From: Methanosaeta sp. PtaU1.Bin112
GTDB taxonomy: Archaea > Halobacteriota > Methanosarcinia > Methanotrichales > Methanotrichaceae
Length of the DNA: 50,915 bases
NCBI GenBank assembly: GCA_002067705.1
Contig: MVRL01000187.1
Coordinates: 1-50,915 of the forward strand
Reading direction: 5' to 3'
Both the position numbers and the translations under genes were made by a program. The notes beneath the pieces were generated by a model that saw nothing but the letters and a program-made list of their open reading frames with translations, made no database searches and was not told the origin of the DNA. Below, in pieces: positions 7,016-16,242 of the stretch; position 1 is the stretch's first letter; every line of letters begins with the position of its first letter.

Positions 7016-10000
7016 ATGAGTAGAGGTAGCTTTAAGAGCAGACTACCTCGGGGGAGGCTTGGCCATAAGGTAAGTCCGGCACTCCTGGGCGTAGCCATGT
7101 TTCTTGTTGTCCTAGTTGCATCTCTGTTTTACGTGTTCCCACATACTCCTTTCCCACCCACAGATTTTAGTTCCTCTTCTGGCTCTCCGCAGCATCTCGC
7201 TTCTTCCCAAGAAAATTCTTCTGAATTGTCATCCCGTCTTGAATTGAAATCAATCCCCTCATCCCTTTCATCTCATCCCGATTCGGAGAATAGCTTGGGC
7301 AGCAATTCGTTGCCAAATTCCAATGCAGGCGGAGGATCTCTTCTGGCCACAGTCCGGCAGTCTCCTGAGATGTCCCAGGTCTATCTTGAGAATACCGGCT
7401 CTGCAGAGCTGCACGAGGTGCAAATTGTCGTCTCTGGTAGATCTTTGGGAGTATTGTCTGAGATGGCTTGCGGGGAGAAGAAGGTGCTGGCAGTGAGCGG
7501 CTTTCCCGAGAACCTGCAGGTTTCCGCTCTGGATCCTTATGATAACGAGGTGCAGGGCCGAGTACAGTACATTCCGTTAGATGCAAGCGAAAAGACCACC
7601 GCCATCGTTTCGGACGACGTGCTGCTGAAAACCAAATCCGTAGCCGGTGCAGAGCAGATCGCCTCAAGCGTTTCTCCTTCTGCATCCCCAGAAAGAGATG
7701 TTTCAGAGAAAATCCCTCTGCAGCTCTCTATAACTGCAAATAAGTCCGAAGGCAGGTTCGGCGAGGTCGTGGGATACAGATGCCTGGCGAAAAACATGGG
7801 CGCTGTAGAGCTGTCAGATGTTAAGATCTTCTGCGCCGGAAAGATGGCTTCCACAAAGTTTCTTCCAGTCGGCGAGGAGCTTGTCCTGGATGAAGAGATG
7901 CGGATTGAAAATAGCACCAGGCTGATGGCAGGGATTCAGGCTAAAGATGCAAGTGGCAGGGCCTACACCAACAATACATCTCTTGATATCCGGAAGGTCT
8001 CTTCCTTCTTAACTCTGCAGGTCTCCGCACCTGCGCAAGTTCACCGGGGCGAAAAAGTCAATCTGCAGCTATGTATCGGGAATAAAGGTAATGAGAGACT
8101 CACCGACATTCTTGTCAGGGATAGCCTGGGCGAGATCGGGCGGATAGATCTCCTTGAGCCGGGCTCTTCCAAGGTGCTGCAAAAGGAGGTAACCGTCCTT
8201 GATAGTCTGGAAGATCTGTTTGCCGCTTTTGCCCATGATCCTGAAGGGAGGGAGGTCTATGCCAGCGAGAGATTCGGCTTTAAGGTGCTGAATTCCTCGC
8301 TCTCGATCCGGGCCGATCCTTCCCTGGTGGAGGTCTATCCGGGAGAGCCGGTTGAGGTCAACTGGATCCTGAGCAACAACGGTGAAGAGATCCTGAAAAA
8401 TGTTACCCTGGAAGGCGACGGAAAGAGGCGCATTCTCAAGGAGCTGGCTCCCGGCCAGGATGTGAAGATGGCTGCCATCTACACCAAGAACTCCACCACC
8501 TGGATCAACGTCACTGCACAAGGATTGGATGGCAACGGCTTTGAAGCAGTAAGCACTGCTGGCGTGCTCTTGAGGGCTGCCCGGCCAGGCATCACCATCA
8601 AGCTCATGCCCCCGGAGGCCGAGGTTTGTCCGGGCGAGTCGGCGGAGGTTACTGTTCTGGTGACCAATTCCGGAGACGATTCCCTCGATAACGTAGTCCT
8701 GGCCCTGAATGGCTCGACGCTATCATCCCTGGGCAGCATTGCTCCGGGAGAGTTCAGGGTGGTCGATTCCAAGACTGTGATCTCCGATAATTGCACAATT
8801 CAATTTGAGGCTCGGGGAAGGGACAGCCGCGGCATGGTCTTAACCGACTCGTCTGTTGTCAAGGTCTCTGCGGTTACTACCTCCCTTAAGTTATTCGTCA
8901 GCTCATCGCCTCCCGCAATAATACCGGGCAAAAAGAACCTTATCACCTGCACCGTGGCCAATACGGGCATTGTCCCTCTCTACAGCATATTTGTGATCAG
9001 CAAAAAGCTGGGCCCATTGGGCAGTATCGATTATCTCTCGCCCAAACGGCAGATGACGGTCGAAGCAGAAAAGATAATCGACCAGCCTCTCGATGATATC
9101 ATAACCGCGGAAGGCTTTACCCAGGACAAGAGGCCGGTGCGCTGCACCTTCGGCCTGATCCTGAAGCCGCTAAGCTCTCCCGGCCAGATACAGGATGCTC
9201 CGGAGGAGGAGTCGCTTCCGTCGGGAGTGACGATGGCTTCGGCCAATATCACCTTCGGCAATGTCAGCTTGCCTTTCGATCTGCCGGCCCAGGAGGAGAC
9301 GGAGAGCAAAGTCTCAGGCACTATGGCCGATGACGTGGACCGCTCCGCAACTGGGCAGAACAATGCAGTACTGGAAAAGATTGCCGGCCTGCTGCGTTAT
9401 GTAGAGGAGCTTTTAGGATTGAAGGAAGGCAGGGGGGCAGAGTCAGGTCGCTCCGGCGGCAATGAGTCCCAGCCAACAGAGCTTTCCCCCGCAGGAAAGG
9501 AGAGTCTGGAAGGATCCAAGGATTATGAGCTGTCCATTGAAGGAGTGAAAGGCTCGGAGCATGGAGCCATCACCATTATGGATGTCAATGCCCAGCCCAC
9601 AACCCCGGCGGCCAATGAGCCGGTCAAGGTGACTGTGCATCTGCAGAGCCAGGATGGAATAAGATCCGCTTCGGTGAAATACGGCCTGTCCGAGATGCCT
9701 CTCACCAGGAATGATATGCTCAGCGTGGATAGGGTTTATGACTGTGCCCTCAGCCTGGAATCCGGCAGCATTGAAGACGGATACTGGAGCGGCACCATTC
9801 CCGGCAGGGGGGCGGGAACCTACATGCCTCTCTCGGTCGTCATTGCGGGTGAATCAGGCAGCGCCGAAGGGGGTCCATATCTGATTCACTGGAGCACAAT
9901 TAAGGCTAACAAGCAGAAGACCGTCGTAGCGCCCTCTGGAAGCAACGGGATGCTCTTCATCGAGTCCTCATCTGTAAAAGGAAAGGGCGAGGTCACCATC

Positions 10001-10441
10001 AAGGATACCATCTCCGGATCGACGATGCAGTATAATGAGAAGATCATGGGCAACGGCTCCATCAGCCTGGAGACGCTGCGCACTATTGAGCGCAGCGGCG
10101 GTCAGGACAATTTCACTGAGAAGAAGGATCTGGTCTTTACCGACGGAAGCCTCAAAGGCCATAAGACCGTGGCCTCACCCAACTTCCAGGGTGGATTGGG
10201 TGCCTCCGTCACAGAGAGGTTCAATCTGAGCCATGTGGACAAGAGCGAGACATCGAGCGTTAAAAGCTCCAATCTTGCCAATAACACTCTGGCCTACAAG
10301 ACCGATCAGGCCTTCGACGGCACCTGGAACATACAGACCAGATATGCCAAGTTCTACAAGAAGATCAAGGCCGATCAGCAGTACACGGGATCGTTCCAGA
10401 CCCAGAAGGATATCACATTCACGGATGCGGGACAGAAATAG
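7016..10441 (+). CDS. Large membrane-anchored surface protein with five to six CARDB/Ig-like repeats
   Basis: 1141 residues from ATG 7016, preceded by GGGAG with 7-nt spacing. A short basic N-terminus leads into one membrane helix (~21-41), then a Ser-rich linker. Five Ig-like domains of about 97 residues start near 236, 332, 428, 527 and 624, each with a PGE/RGE turn, a VxNxG strand and an L..LxPG strand; a degenerate sixth starts near 107. This is typical of CARDB/NEW3-type adhesion domains. The last ~400 residues are Ser/Thr/Gly-rich with many N-x-S/T sequons, suggesting an exterior glycoprotein. Binding partner is unknown. Confidence 0.85.
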   Translation: MSRGSFKSRLPRGRLGHKVSPALLGVAMFLVVLVASLFYVFPHTPFPPTDFSSSSGSPQHLASSQENSSELSSRLELKSIPSSLSSHPDSENSLGSNSLPNSNAGGGSLLATVRQSPEMSQVYLENTGSAELHEVQIVVSGRSLGVLSEMACGEKKVLAVSGFPENLQVSALDPYDNEVQGRVQYIPLDASEKTTAIVSDDVLLKTKSVAGAEQIASSVSPSASPERDVSEKIPLQLSITANKSEGRFGEVVGYRCLAKNMGAVELSDVKIFCAGKMASTKFLPVGEELVLDEEMRIENSTRLMAGIQAKDASGRAYTNNTSLDIRKVSSFLTLQVSAPAQVHRGEKVNLQLCIGNKGNERLTDILVRDSLGEIGRIDLLEPGSSKVLQKEVTVLDSLEDLFAAFAHDPEGREVYASERFGFKVLNSSLSIRADPSLVEVYPGEPVEVNWILSNNGEEILKNVTLEGDGKRRILKELAPGQDVKMAAIYTKNSTTWINVTAQGLDGNGFEAVSTAGVLLRAARPGITIKLMPPEAEVCPGESAEVTVLVTNSGDDSLDNVVLALNGSTLSSLGSIAPGEFRVVDSKTVISDNCTIQFEARGRDSRGMVLTDSSVVKVSAVTTSLKLFVSSSPPAIIPGKKNLITCTVANTGIVPLYSIFVISKKLGPLGSIDYLSPKRQMTVEAEKIIDQPLDDIITAEGFTQDKRPVRCTFGLILKPLSSPGQIQDAPEEESLPSGVTMASANITFGNVSLPFDLPAQEETESKVSGTMADDVDRSATGQNNAVLEKIAGLLRYVEELLGLKEGRGAESGRSGGNESQPTELSPAGKESLEGSKDYELSIEGVKGSEHGAITIMDVNAQPTTPAANEPVKVTVHLQSQDGIRSASVKYGLSEMPLTRNDMLSVDRVYDCALSLESGSIEDGYWSGTIPGRGAGTYMPLSVVIAGESGSAEGGPYLIHWSTIKANKQKTVVAPSGSNGMLFIESSSVKGKGEVTIKDTISGSTMQYNEKIMGNGSISLETLRTIERSGGQDNFTEKKDLVFTDGSLKGHKTVASPNFQGGLGASVTERFNLSHVDKSETSSVKSSNLANNTLAYKTDQAFDGTWNIQTRYAKFYKKIKADQQYTGSFQTQKDITFTDAGQK

Positions 10442-10457
10442 GATTATAACTTACCTG

Positions 10458-10485
10458 AAATAATCAGCGGGAAAAGAGATTATTT
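10458..10485. terminator. Stem-loop between convergent genes
   Basis: AAATAATC (10458-10465) and GATTATTT (10478-10485) form a perfect 8-bp inverted repeat with a 12-nt loop. It lies between the surface-protein stop and the stop of the convergent coiled-coil gene, which it just overlaps. It could end transcription from both sides. Confidence 0.55.
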
Positions 10486-10846
10486 ATCCCCTTCGCGCCC
10501 CTGCCGCCTTCCGCCAGACCTCGTCGCTATCGTCGATGGACTCGATCAGGTCGTGAATATCGATGCGGTGCTGTACCTCTGCAGCCCGCAAGCGGTCTTC
10601 CATGGAGCGGCGCAGCATCTCCCTGGAACTCTCCCGCAGCTCTTCTGCCTCCAGCCAGAGTTTTTCGGCCAGTTCGGGATCTTTGGGTCTGGTCTCCACC
10701 GACTGGATGCGAAGCTGCATCTCCTTCTCTAGAGCGGCATCATGCTGCTCCTTCTGGCTTTTTGCATCCTTTAGCAGCTCTTCGACCTCTGCTGCCATAT
10801 CCTCGACGCTTCTTTCTACCAGGTCTTTTTCCGAGAACATCCTCAT
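10484..10846 (-). CDS. Coiled-coil protein coupled to pdxT
   Basis: 120 residues, highly charged and rich in Glu, Lys, Arg and Leu, with no predicted membrane segment. Residues ~8-95 look like continuous amphipathic helix (VEDMAAEVEELLKDAKSQKE, then LWLEAEELRESSREMLRR). I do not recognise the family. Its ATG overlaps the pdxT stop as ATGA, so it is the third gene of a pdxS-pdxT operon and is probably translated by reinitiation. A role linked to PLP synthesis is inferred from position only. Confidence 0.7.
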   Translation of the reverse strand: MRMFSEKDLVERSVEDMAAEVEELLKDAKSQKEQHDAALEKEMQLRIQSVETRPKDPELAEKLWLEAEELRESSREMLRRSMEDRLRAAEVQHRIDIHDLIESIDDSDEVWRKAAGARRG

Positions 10847-11430
10847 TCCTCCAGCATCTTCAGGAAGATCTGATGAATCCTTGGGTCGGGGGTCAATTCC
10901 GGATGGAAGGCCAACGCCAGCAGGTTCTTCTGCCGTGCTGCGACCACCGTCTCTGCTATGCTCGCCAGCGCCTGCACGCCTTCGCCGACTTCTCCGATGG
11001 CCGGAGCGCGGATGAAGACCGCCCGGTAGGGCTTATCCAGCCCCTTAACCTGCAGGTCCGCCTCAAAGGACTCCTTCTGCGGCCCGAAGGCGTTTCGGTT
11101 GATCTTGATGTCCATGAGTCCCAGGGGCCTCACCCGGCGGTCGTCGCTGCCGATTATCTCTTTGGAGACGAGCACCAGGCCGGCACAGGTGGCCAAGATG
11201 GGCTTGCCTGAAAGGGCTGCGGCCTTCAGCTCCTCAGTGAGCCCGCTGCTCTCCAGCTGGCGGCAGATAGTAGTGCTCTCCCCGCCCGGCAGCACCAGAG
11301 CGTCGCACTCCTCAATCTGGCCCCTCTTTCTGACCAGCGCCGCCTGAACCTTTCCATTGCCTGCTCCTTCCAGGGCAAGAACGTGCTCCGATACGTCTCC
11401 CTGCAGAGCCAGAACGCCAATCTTCGCCAC
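10843..11430 (-). CDS. pdxT: Pyridoxal 5'-phosphate synthase glutaminase subunit
   Basis: 195 residues, the usual length. It is a class I glutamine amidotransferase that supplies ammonia to PdxS for de novo PLP synthesis. The start IGVLALQGDVSEH, the PGGESTT oxyanion motif at ~48-54, the nucleophile Cys82 in LATCAGLVL and the His176/Glu178 pair in FHPEL complete the catalytic set. It begins 5 bp after the pdxS stop and overlaps the following coiled-coil gene by 4 bp. Confidence 0.97.
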   Translation of the reverse strand: MAKIGVLALQGDVSEHVLALEGAGNGKVQAALVRKRGQIEECDALVLPGGESTTICRQLESSGLTEELKAAALSGKPILATCAGLVLVSKEIIGSDDRRVRPLGLMDIKINRNAFGPQKESFEADLQVKGLDKPYRAVFIRAPAIGEVGEGVQALASIAETVVAARQKNLLALAFHPELTPDPRIHQIFLKMLEE

Positions 11431-11435
11431 TTGCC

Positions 11436-12329
11436 TTACCAGCCCCTGCTCTGCAAAGCCTCTGTCTCGGGAATCATTGAAGCGTCCAGCCCCTTCATAG
11501 CCGCGCCCAGTCCCTTGGACACTCTGGCCAGAAGAGCCGCGTCATCGTAATGATGCACCGCCTCAACAATGGCCTTCGCCATCGTCGCCGGGTTCTCCGA
11601 CTTGAATATCCCTGAGCCCACAAAGACTCCATCCGCACCAAGCTGCATCATCAAAGCGGCATCAGCCGGCGTAGCCACCCCCCCGGCGGCAAAGTTAACC
11701 ACCGGCAGGCGCTGCATGCGGGCGCATTCCTTGACCAGATCCAGATCGGCCTCAATCTCCCGTGCCACTTCCATGAGCTGCAGGTCGTCCATGCCCTTCA
11801 GGCTCCTGATCTGGCCCAGGATCATCCTCATGTGCAAGACCGCCTGGCTCACGTCCCCAGTCCCTGCTTCGCCTTTGGTCCTGATCATGGCTGCGCCCTC
11901 TTTGATGCGCCGGCAGGCTTCCCCAAGATTTCGAGCGCCGCAGACAAAAGGAATGGTGAACTTGGTCTTCTCGATATGAAACTCATCTGCAGGAGTGAGC
12001 ACCTCTGACTCATCTACCATGTCCACACCCAGCGCCTCCAAAATCTGGGCCTCAACGAAATGGCCTATCCTGGCCTTGGCCATGACAGGAATGGTCACAG
12101 CATCGATGATGGCCTCGATTATTGTCGGGTCGGCCATCCTGGCCACGCCGCCCATCTTTCTGATATCGGCAGGCACAGCATGCAGGGCCATTACGGCCAC
12201 AGCGCCTGCTTCTTCCGCGATAACGGCCTGCTCAGGAGTTGTGACGTCCATGATGACGCCTCCCTTCTGCATCTTTGCGAAACCGCGCTTGAGCAGTTCC
12301 GTACCAAACCTCAGATTTTCAAGCTCCAT
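11436..12329 (-). CDS. pdxS: Pyridoxal 5'-phosphate synthase lyase subunit
   Basis: 297 residues from ATG 12329; the in-frame TTG at 12341 would add four residues. PdxS is a TIM barrel that condenses ribose 5-phosphate, glyceraldehyde 3-phosphate and ammonia into PLP, forming a dodecamer with PdxT. Conserved segments include [13 protein letters not shown] (catalytic Asp ~28), the Schiff-base Lys ~85 in [19 protein letters not shown] and the phosphate-binding [18 protein letters not shown]-like TTTATTTA near 12373 lies upstream. Confidence 0.97.
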   Translation of the reverse strand: MELENLRFGTELLKRGFAKMQKGGVIMDVTTPEQAVIAEEAGAVAVMALHAVPADIRKMGGVARMADPTIIEAIIDAVTIPVMAKARIGHFVEAQILEALGVDMVDESEVLTPADEFHIEKTKFTIPFVCGARNLGEACRRIKEGAAMIRTKGEAGTGDVSQAVLHMRMILGQIRSLKGMDDLQLMEVAREIEADLDLVKECARMQRLPVVNFAAGGVATPADAALMMQLGADGVFVGSGIFKSENPATMAKAIVEAVHHYDDAALLARVSKGLGAAMKGLDASMIPETEALQSRGW

Positions 12330-12416
12330 GAATTGCCCCAATGTTCTTAAGTGCCCGGCTAATGCAGTGAGAATAAATAAACTTTTGGGCAGGCCTGCGA
12401 CCTGCCCCTCTGCCTC

Positions 12417-15400
12417 TTATGGCATGTAGTTCTCGTAAATATAGATGTCCTTGTCACCGCTGCGATCATCGGTCCAGACGATTCTGCCGGTCTTAATGCG
12501 CGGCTGGGTTTGGTTGCCAGCATCGGTGCAGATCGCTTTCTCCTTTTGAACATTGCGGTCGTAGACATAGATATCCCAGTCTCCGTTGCGATTGTCCTGC
12601 CAGACAACGACACCGTTTTCGACATCCGGATTAGTCTCATCCTCTGGGCTATTGGTTATCTGAACCTCCTTGCTGGTGTTCAGGTCATAAGCAAAGATAT
12701 CCCAGTTTCCGTTCCGGTTATCCTGCCAGACCACCGAATGTCCGTCGGTAGCGGCATTGGCCTGGTCGCTGGCATCGCTGGTCAGCGCCACGGGACTGCT
12801 CCCCTGTTTCCACATCCATATATCCCAGCTGCCTTTCTTGTTATCCTGATAGACAACATAGTCACCACCTGCGCGCGGTTTGATGCCGCTGGGCGGATAG
12901 TCGGGCAGTGCTTCCTTCTCGTAGAGCGGCCTCACGTAGACCATCCATCCGAAATAGCTCTTTCTAAGGTATGCCAGGTAATCTGCGCTGAGGGAGACGG
13001 GTGTAACATTCTCCAGGCCGTAAACCAGCTCGGTGGAGTTGACAATAGATATGTCGAAGGTTCGGATGCACCAATAATCCTCGATGCCATACTGATTTAT
13101 GGGATTGCGGGATATCCAGGCGATGATGCTGCCATCGATGTCCGGGTACATATCCTCATACGGGCCTGCCGCAATCGGCAGCTCCAATTCCTGAGCCAGG
13201 CTGTAGACATAGATGTCGGGTTTTCCGGTGCGATTATCCATCCAGGCCACGTAGTATCCCACCTGGTCATTGCCTCCCACGACCGGGTCGCTCTGATCGC
13301 CTGGCGCTTTGCAGATGGTGCTCATCTGTCCGGCGGTTACGGGCACGGTTCTGGGTCTGCCGCTATGGGTGTTGAGCCAGACCAGCTTTTCATCCATGCT
13401 GGGTTTAATCTGTCCAGGTCCGGCCTGAACCAGCTCATCCTTCCAGTTAGAGAGGTCCAGCTTGCGAATGGAGGTCTCTGGATCGGTGCCGTTCACATAG
13501 GCGATGTATTTTCCAGATATCACGGGATTCGTCTGCTCCCCTGCTCTGGGATAGGTCTTGCCCCATTTCTTATCCCAGAAGTAATAGGTGATATCTTTGC
13601 TATTGGCGTCTTCCCAGGCAATGGTATTTCCGGATATATCGGGATGCAGCTGATCTCCTCCTTCTGTAAGTCGGCTCTCATTTCCGCTTGTCAGATCTTT
13701 GACATAGACATCGAAGTCGCCGTTTCGGTTGTCCTGCCATACGACCAGATTGCTGCTGATGATGGGATACATCTGCTGGCCGGGACCCATGTAGAGGGCA
13801 ACGCTTTCGCCGGTGGCCAGATCATGTATGTAGATATCCCAGTTGCCGCTGGAATTGTCCATCCAGACGATTTTGTCTCCAGAGATGGATGGCCAGGTCT
13901 GATCGTTCTTGCCAGTGGCGATGGCGGATTCGATGCCAGTAGTCACATTCTTTAGATAGATGTCAGCATCTCCATTTCTGTAATCCGCCCAAACCACTCT
14001 ATCGCCTGATGCTTTGGGATAAAGCTGATCCCAATCCCCGTCGGAGATCGGCCTTTCCGATCGTGTGAAGAAATCAAAGCCGAATATATTCCAGTTGCCT
14101 CTGCGATTATCGCTCCATACCAGCAGACTGCCGTTGGTGCTGGGATAATCGGTGGTGAGCATAAGCAGCGGATCGGAGTTGATATATCTCCACTTGATCT
14201 GGGTGTATCCATTGCTATTGTCCATCCAGACAACTTTGTCTTCACTGAGGATCTTGGAAGAGCCATAGGGTTTAACCCGGTACGGGTCTCCTTTTCCGTC
14301 GTTGGGCGACTGTATCATCGGTAATGTTGCTATCGGAACCTCCGAACCTTTTATCTGATCATAGAGGTATATATCTGGGTCTCCTCCGCGCTCATCGAGC
14401 CACGCAATGTATCTGCCAAAGACACATGGTGAGCCTTGGTTGGCAGAGTTGGTGGCAATGGCTTTCTCTGTTTTTGTAGTGAGGTTATAGGCGTAGATGT
14501 CCCAGTTTCGGATACTGCTGTTGGGAGCATTCCTGCCGTCCGCCCAGACGACGGTATCCCCGTATATCCATGCCGGAACCTGGTTCTTGGGGTCGGTACA
14601 GATTGCCATCTCCTCATTTGTGGTCAGGTTGTATAGGTAAATATCCCATTTACCGCTTCGCTTATCAGCCCAGACCACATTCACTCCATTTACAACTGGA
14701 GATAGCTTGCCTCCCGGGATATTGGTTAATTGTCTCTGCTCACCCTTTGAGATGTCGTAAAGATATATCTGGTCCTCTCCGGTGTCGTTATTCAGCCAAA
14801 CGACATAATTGCCGTCGATCATGGAATATCTATGATCGGAAGAGCCTTTTGATATCTGTTTCTCTTTTCCTTTTAGGATGTCATAAAGAAAAACGTCTAG
14901 ATAGCCGTTTCTCTTGTCTGTATATATAATGTAGTTGCCGCTTGCGTCCGCGCTGCTATGATCGATTTTGTTATCAGTAATGGCTTTTTCTTTGCCTGTA
15001 GTGGTGTTATAGAGATAGACGTTGTAGTTGCCGTTGCGATTGTCCGTCCAGACGATGTTATCTGCGGAGATGGAGGGATTTGTCTGGTTGTAAGGCCCGC
15101 TGCTTATGGTCATATCTGCCAGGACTTTAAAATCATAGATCATGACATCTGGATCATTCGGGCCTCGTCTGTATTCCGTCCATACTACGCCGCGATCGCC
15201 GATAGCCGGCTCCATTCTTATGGTTCCCGGTGCAAGTGGAAAGTCTTCGCCGCTTTTTATATCATAGAGGTTGATGTCGGTGTGGTTATTGAGATAGGCA
15301 ATGAAGTTGCCAAAGACCCTGGGGTCAGTCTGCATCCCCGGTTTAGTAAGAGTTGTGGTTTTCTGAGTAGTAGTATCCATGAAGGCTATATCGGACTCTT

Positions 15401-16073
15401 CTGTACGATTATCCGCCCAGGCCACAATATTGCCATATATGGAAGGAAACGACTGATCATTCGGTCCTGTGGAGATCGCTGACTCCTTTTTGCTGGCGAG
15501 ATCGTACATATAAACGTCAAAATCCCCAGAGCGCTTATCCATCCAGACTATTTTATCGCCATTGATCTTTGGATCGATCTGCTCTCCCTTGCCGGGGGAG
15601 ACTACGCTCTTCTTCTTGGTCGTCAGGTCATAGAGGCAGATGTTGTAAGTACCGTTCTGGTCATCCGCCCAGACCACCCTATCATTGCTGATGTCTGGCT
15701 GGGTCTGATTGCCGTCATCTGCAGTTATTTCCGATTCCGTGCGGTTGACTGCATCGTACATGTAAACGTCTGCGTTTCCAGCGCGCATGTCCTGCCAGAT
15801 AATGCGTTCGCCGGACACCGCAGGATTGATCTGAAAAAACGGATTGATGCATACCCATCTCTCCAATCCTGTCTCCAGGTCGTACATGAATATGTCGTAG
15901 TTTCCACTCCTGTTATCCGACCAGGCTACAATATGTCCGTCTATGGCCGGCTGCATCTGCTCCGAGCCCACCAGGATGGATATGGGACGCTCTTTTCCAT
16001 AATCCGCCCCAAAGGCAGCGCCAGAGTAGAGGAGTGCTGCCGTCATAATCATAATGGAGATTGCCTTATGCAT
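12417..16073 (-). CDS. Secreted protein of about 28 TolB-like beta-propeller repeats
   Basis: 1218 residues. An N-terminal signal peptide (MHKAISIMIMTAALLYSGAA, then FGADYG) is followed by about 28 repeats averaging ~43 residues to the very end. The consensus is VVWxDNRxGNxDIYxYDLxTG followed by a polar strand ending in QxxPxIxG. This is the beta-propeller blade of TolB/WD40-like surface proteins. 28 blades would suit four seven-bladed propellers in tandem. There is no C-terminal anchor, so the protein is probably released or held by partners. N-x-T sequons are frequent. Function is unknown; such proteins are common in Methanosarcinales envelopes. Confidence 0.88.
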   Translation of the reverse strand: MHKAISIMIMTAALLYSGAAFGADYGKERPISILVGSEQMQPAIDGHIVAWSDNRSGNYDIFMYDLETGLERWVCINPFFQINPAVSGERIIWQDMRAGNADVYMYDAVNRTESEITADDGNQTQPDISNDRVVWADDQNGTYNICLYDLTTKKKSVVSPGKGEQIDPKINGDKIVWMDKRSGDFDVYMYDLASKKESAISTGPNDQSFPSIYGNIVAWADNRTEESDIAFMDTTTQKTTTLTKPGMQTDPRVFGNFIAYLNNHTDINLYDIKSGEDFPLAPGTIRMEPAIGDRGVVWTEYRRGPNDPDVMIYDFKVLADMTISSGPYNQTNPSISADNIVWTDNRNGNYNVYLYNTTTGKEKAITDNKIDHSSADASGNYIIYTDKRNGYLDVFLYDILKGKEKQISKGSSDHRYSMIDGNYVVWLNNDTGEDQIYLYDISKGEQRQLTNIPGGKLSPVVNGVNVVWADKRSGKWDIYLYNLTTNEEMAICTDPKNQVPAWIYGDTVVWADGRNAPNSSIRNWDIYAYNLTTKTEKAIATNSANQGSPCVFGRYIAWLDERGGDPDIYLYDQIKGSEVPIATLPMIQSPNDGKGDPYRVKPYGSSKILSEDKVVWMDNSNGYTQIKWRYINSDPLLMLTTDYPSTNGSLLVWSDNRRGNWNIFGFDFFTRSERPISDGDWDQLYPKASGDRVVWADYRNGDADIYLKNVTTGIESAIATGKNDQTWPSISGDKIVWMDNSSGNWDIYIHDLATGESVALYMGPGQQMYPIISSNLVVWQDNRNGDFDVYVKDLTSGNESRLTEGGDQLHPDISGNTIAWEDANSKDITYYFWDKKWGKTYPRAGEQTNPVISGKYIAYVNGTDPETSIRKLDLSNWKDELVQAGPGQIKPSMDEKLVWLNTHSGRPRTVPVTAGQMSTICKAPGDQSDPVVGGNDQVGYYVAWMDNRTGKPDIYVYSLAQELELPIAAGPYEDMYPDIDGSIIAWISRNPINQYGIEDYWCIRTFDISIVNSTELVYGLENVTPVSLSADYLAYLRKSYFGWMVYVRPLYEKEALPDYPPSGIKPRAGGDYVVYQDNKKGSWDIWMWKQGSSPVALTSDASDQANAATDGHSVVWQDNRNGNWDIFAYDLNTSKEVQITNSPEDETNPDVENGVVVWQDNRNGDWDIYVYDRNVQKEKAICTDAGNQTQPRIKTGRIVWTDDRSGDKDIYIYENYMP

Positions 16074-16130
16074 CTTATCACTCTTTGATCTAATTTTCGT
16101 ATCTATCTCGGGTCATCCTTTTGGCGAACC

Positions 16131-16140
16131 AATATAAGGA
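16131..16140 (-). promoter_or_regulatory. TATA box for the propeller-protein gene
   Basis: The minus strand reads TCCTTATATT. A transcription start near 16108 would give a leader of about 35 nt before ATG 16073. The site lies 4 bp from the palindrome at 16145-16162. Confidence 0.5.
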
Positions 16141-16144
16141 CTTT

Positions 16145-16162
16145 TCTCGACGTTTGTCGAGA
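16145..16162. promoter_or_regulatory. 18-bp palindrome, candidate operator
   Basis: TCTCGACGTTTGTCGAGA consists of two perfect 7-bp arms around a 4-bp spacer. It sits between the divergent propeller and pgk genes, directly upstream of the minus-strand TATA box and about 36 bp upstream of the plus-strand one. The position suits a dimeric regulator acting on one or both promoters. No regulator is identified. Confidence 0.5.
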
Positions 16163-16197
16163 TCAAATCTATAACTTCCGCTCAAATCAGCAATGAC

Positions 16198-16205
16198 TAT
16201 ATATT
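16198..16205 (+). promoter_or_regulatory. TATA box for pgk
   Basis: TATATATT at 16198-16205 predicts a transcription start around 16225. That leaves a short leader holding the GGGGG ribosome site at 16231-16235. Confidence 0.6.
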
Positions 16206-16242
16206 CCTTGTATCAACCCTTAACCACACCGGGGGAACCAAG

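Noticed and set aside
12510-13955. Long plus-strand frame (481 codons) opposite the propeller gene
   Set aside because: It mirrors the repeated blade codons of the minus-strand gene and has no domain, start signal or signal peptide.
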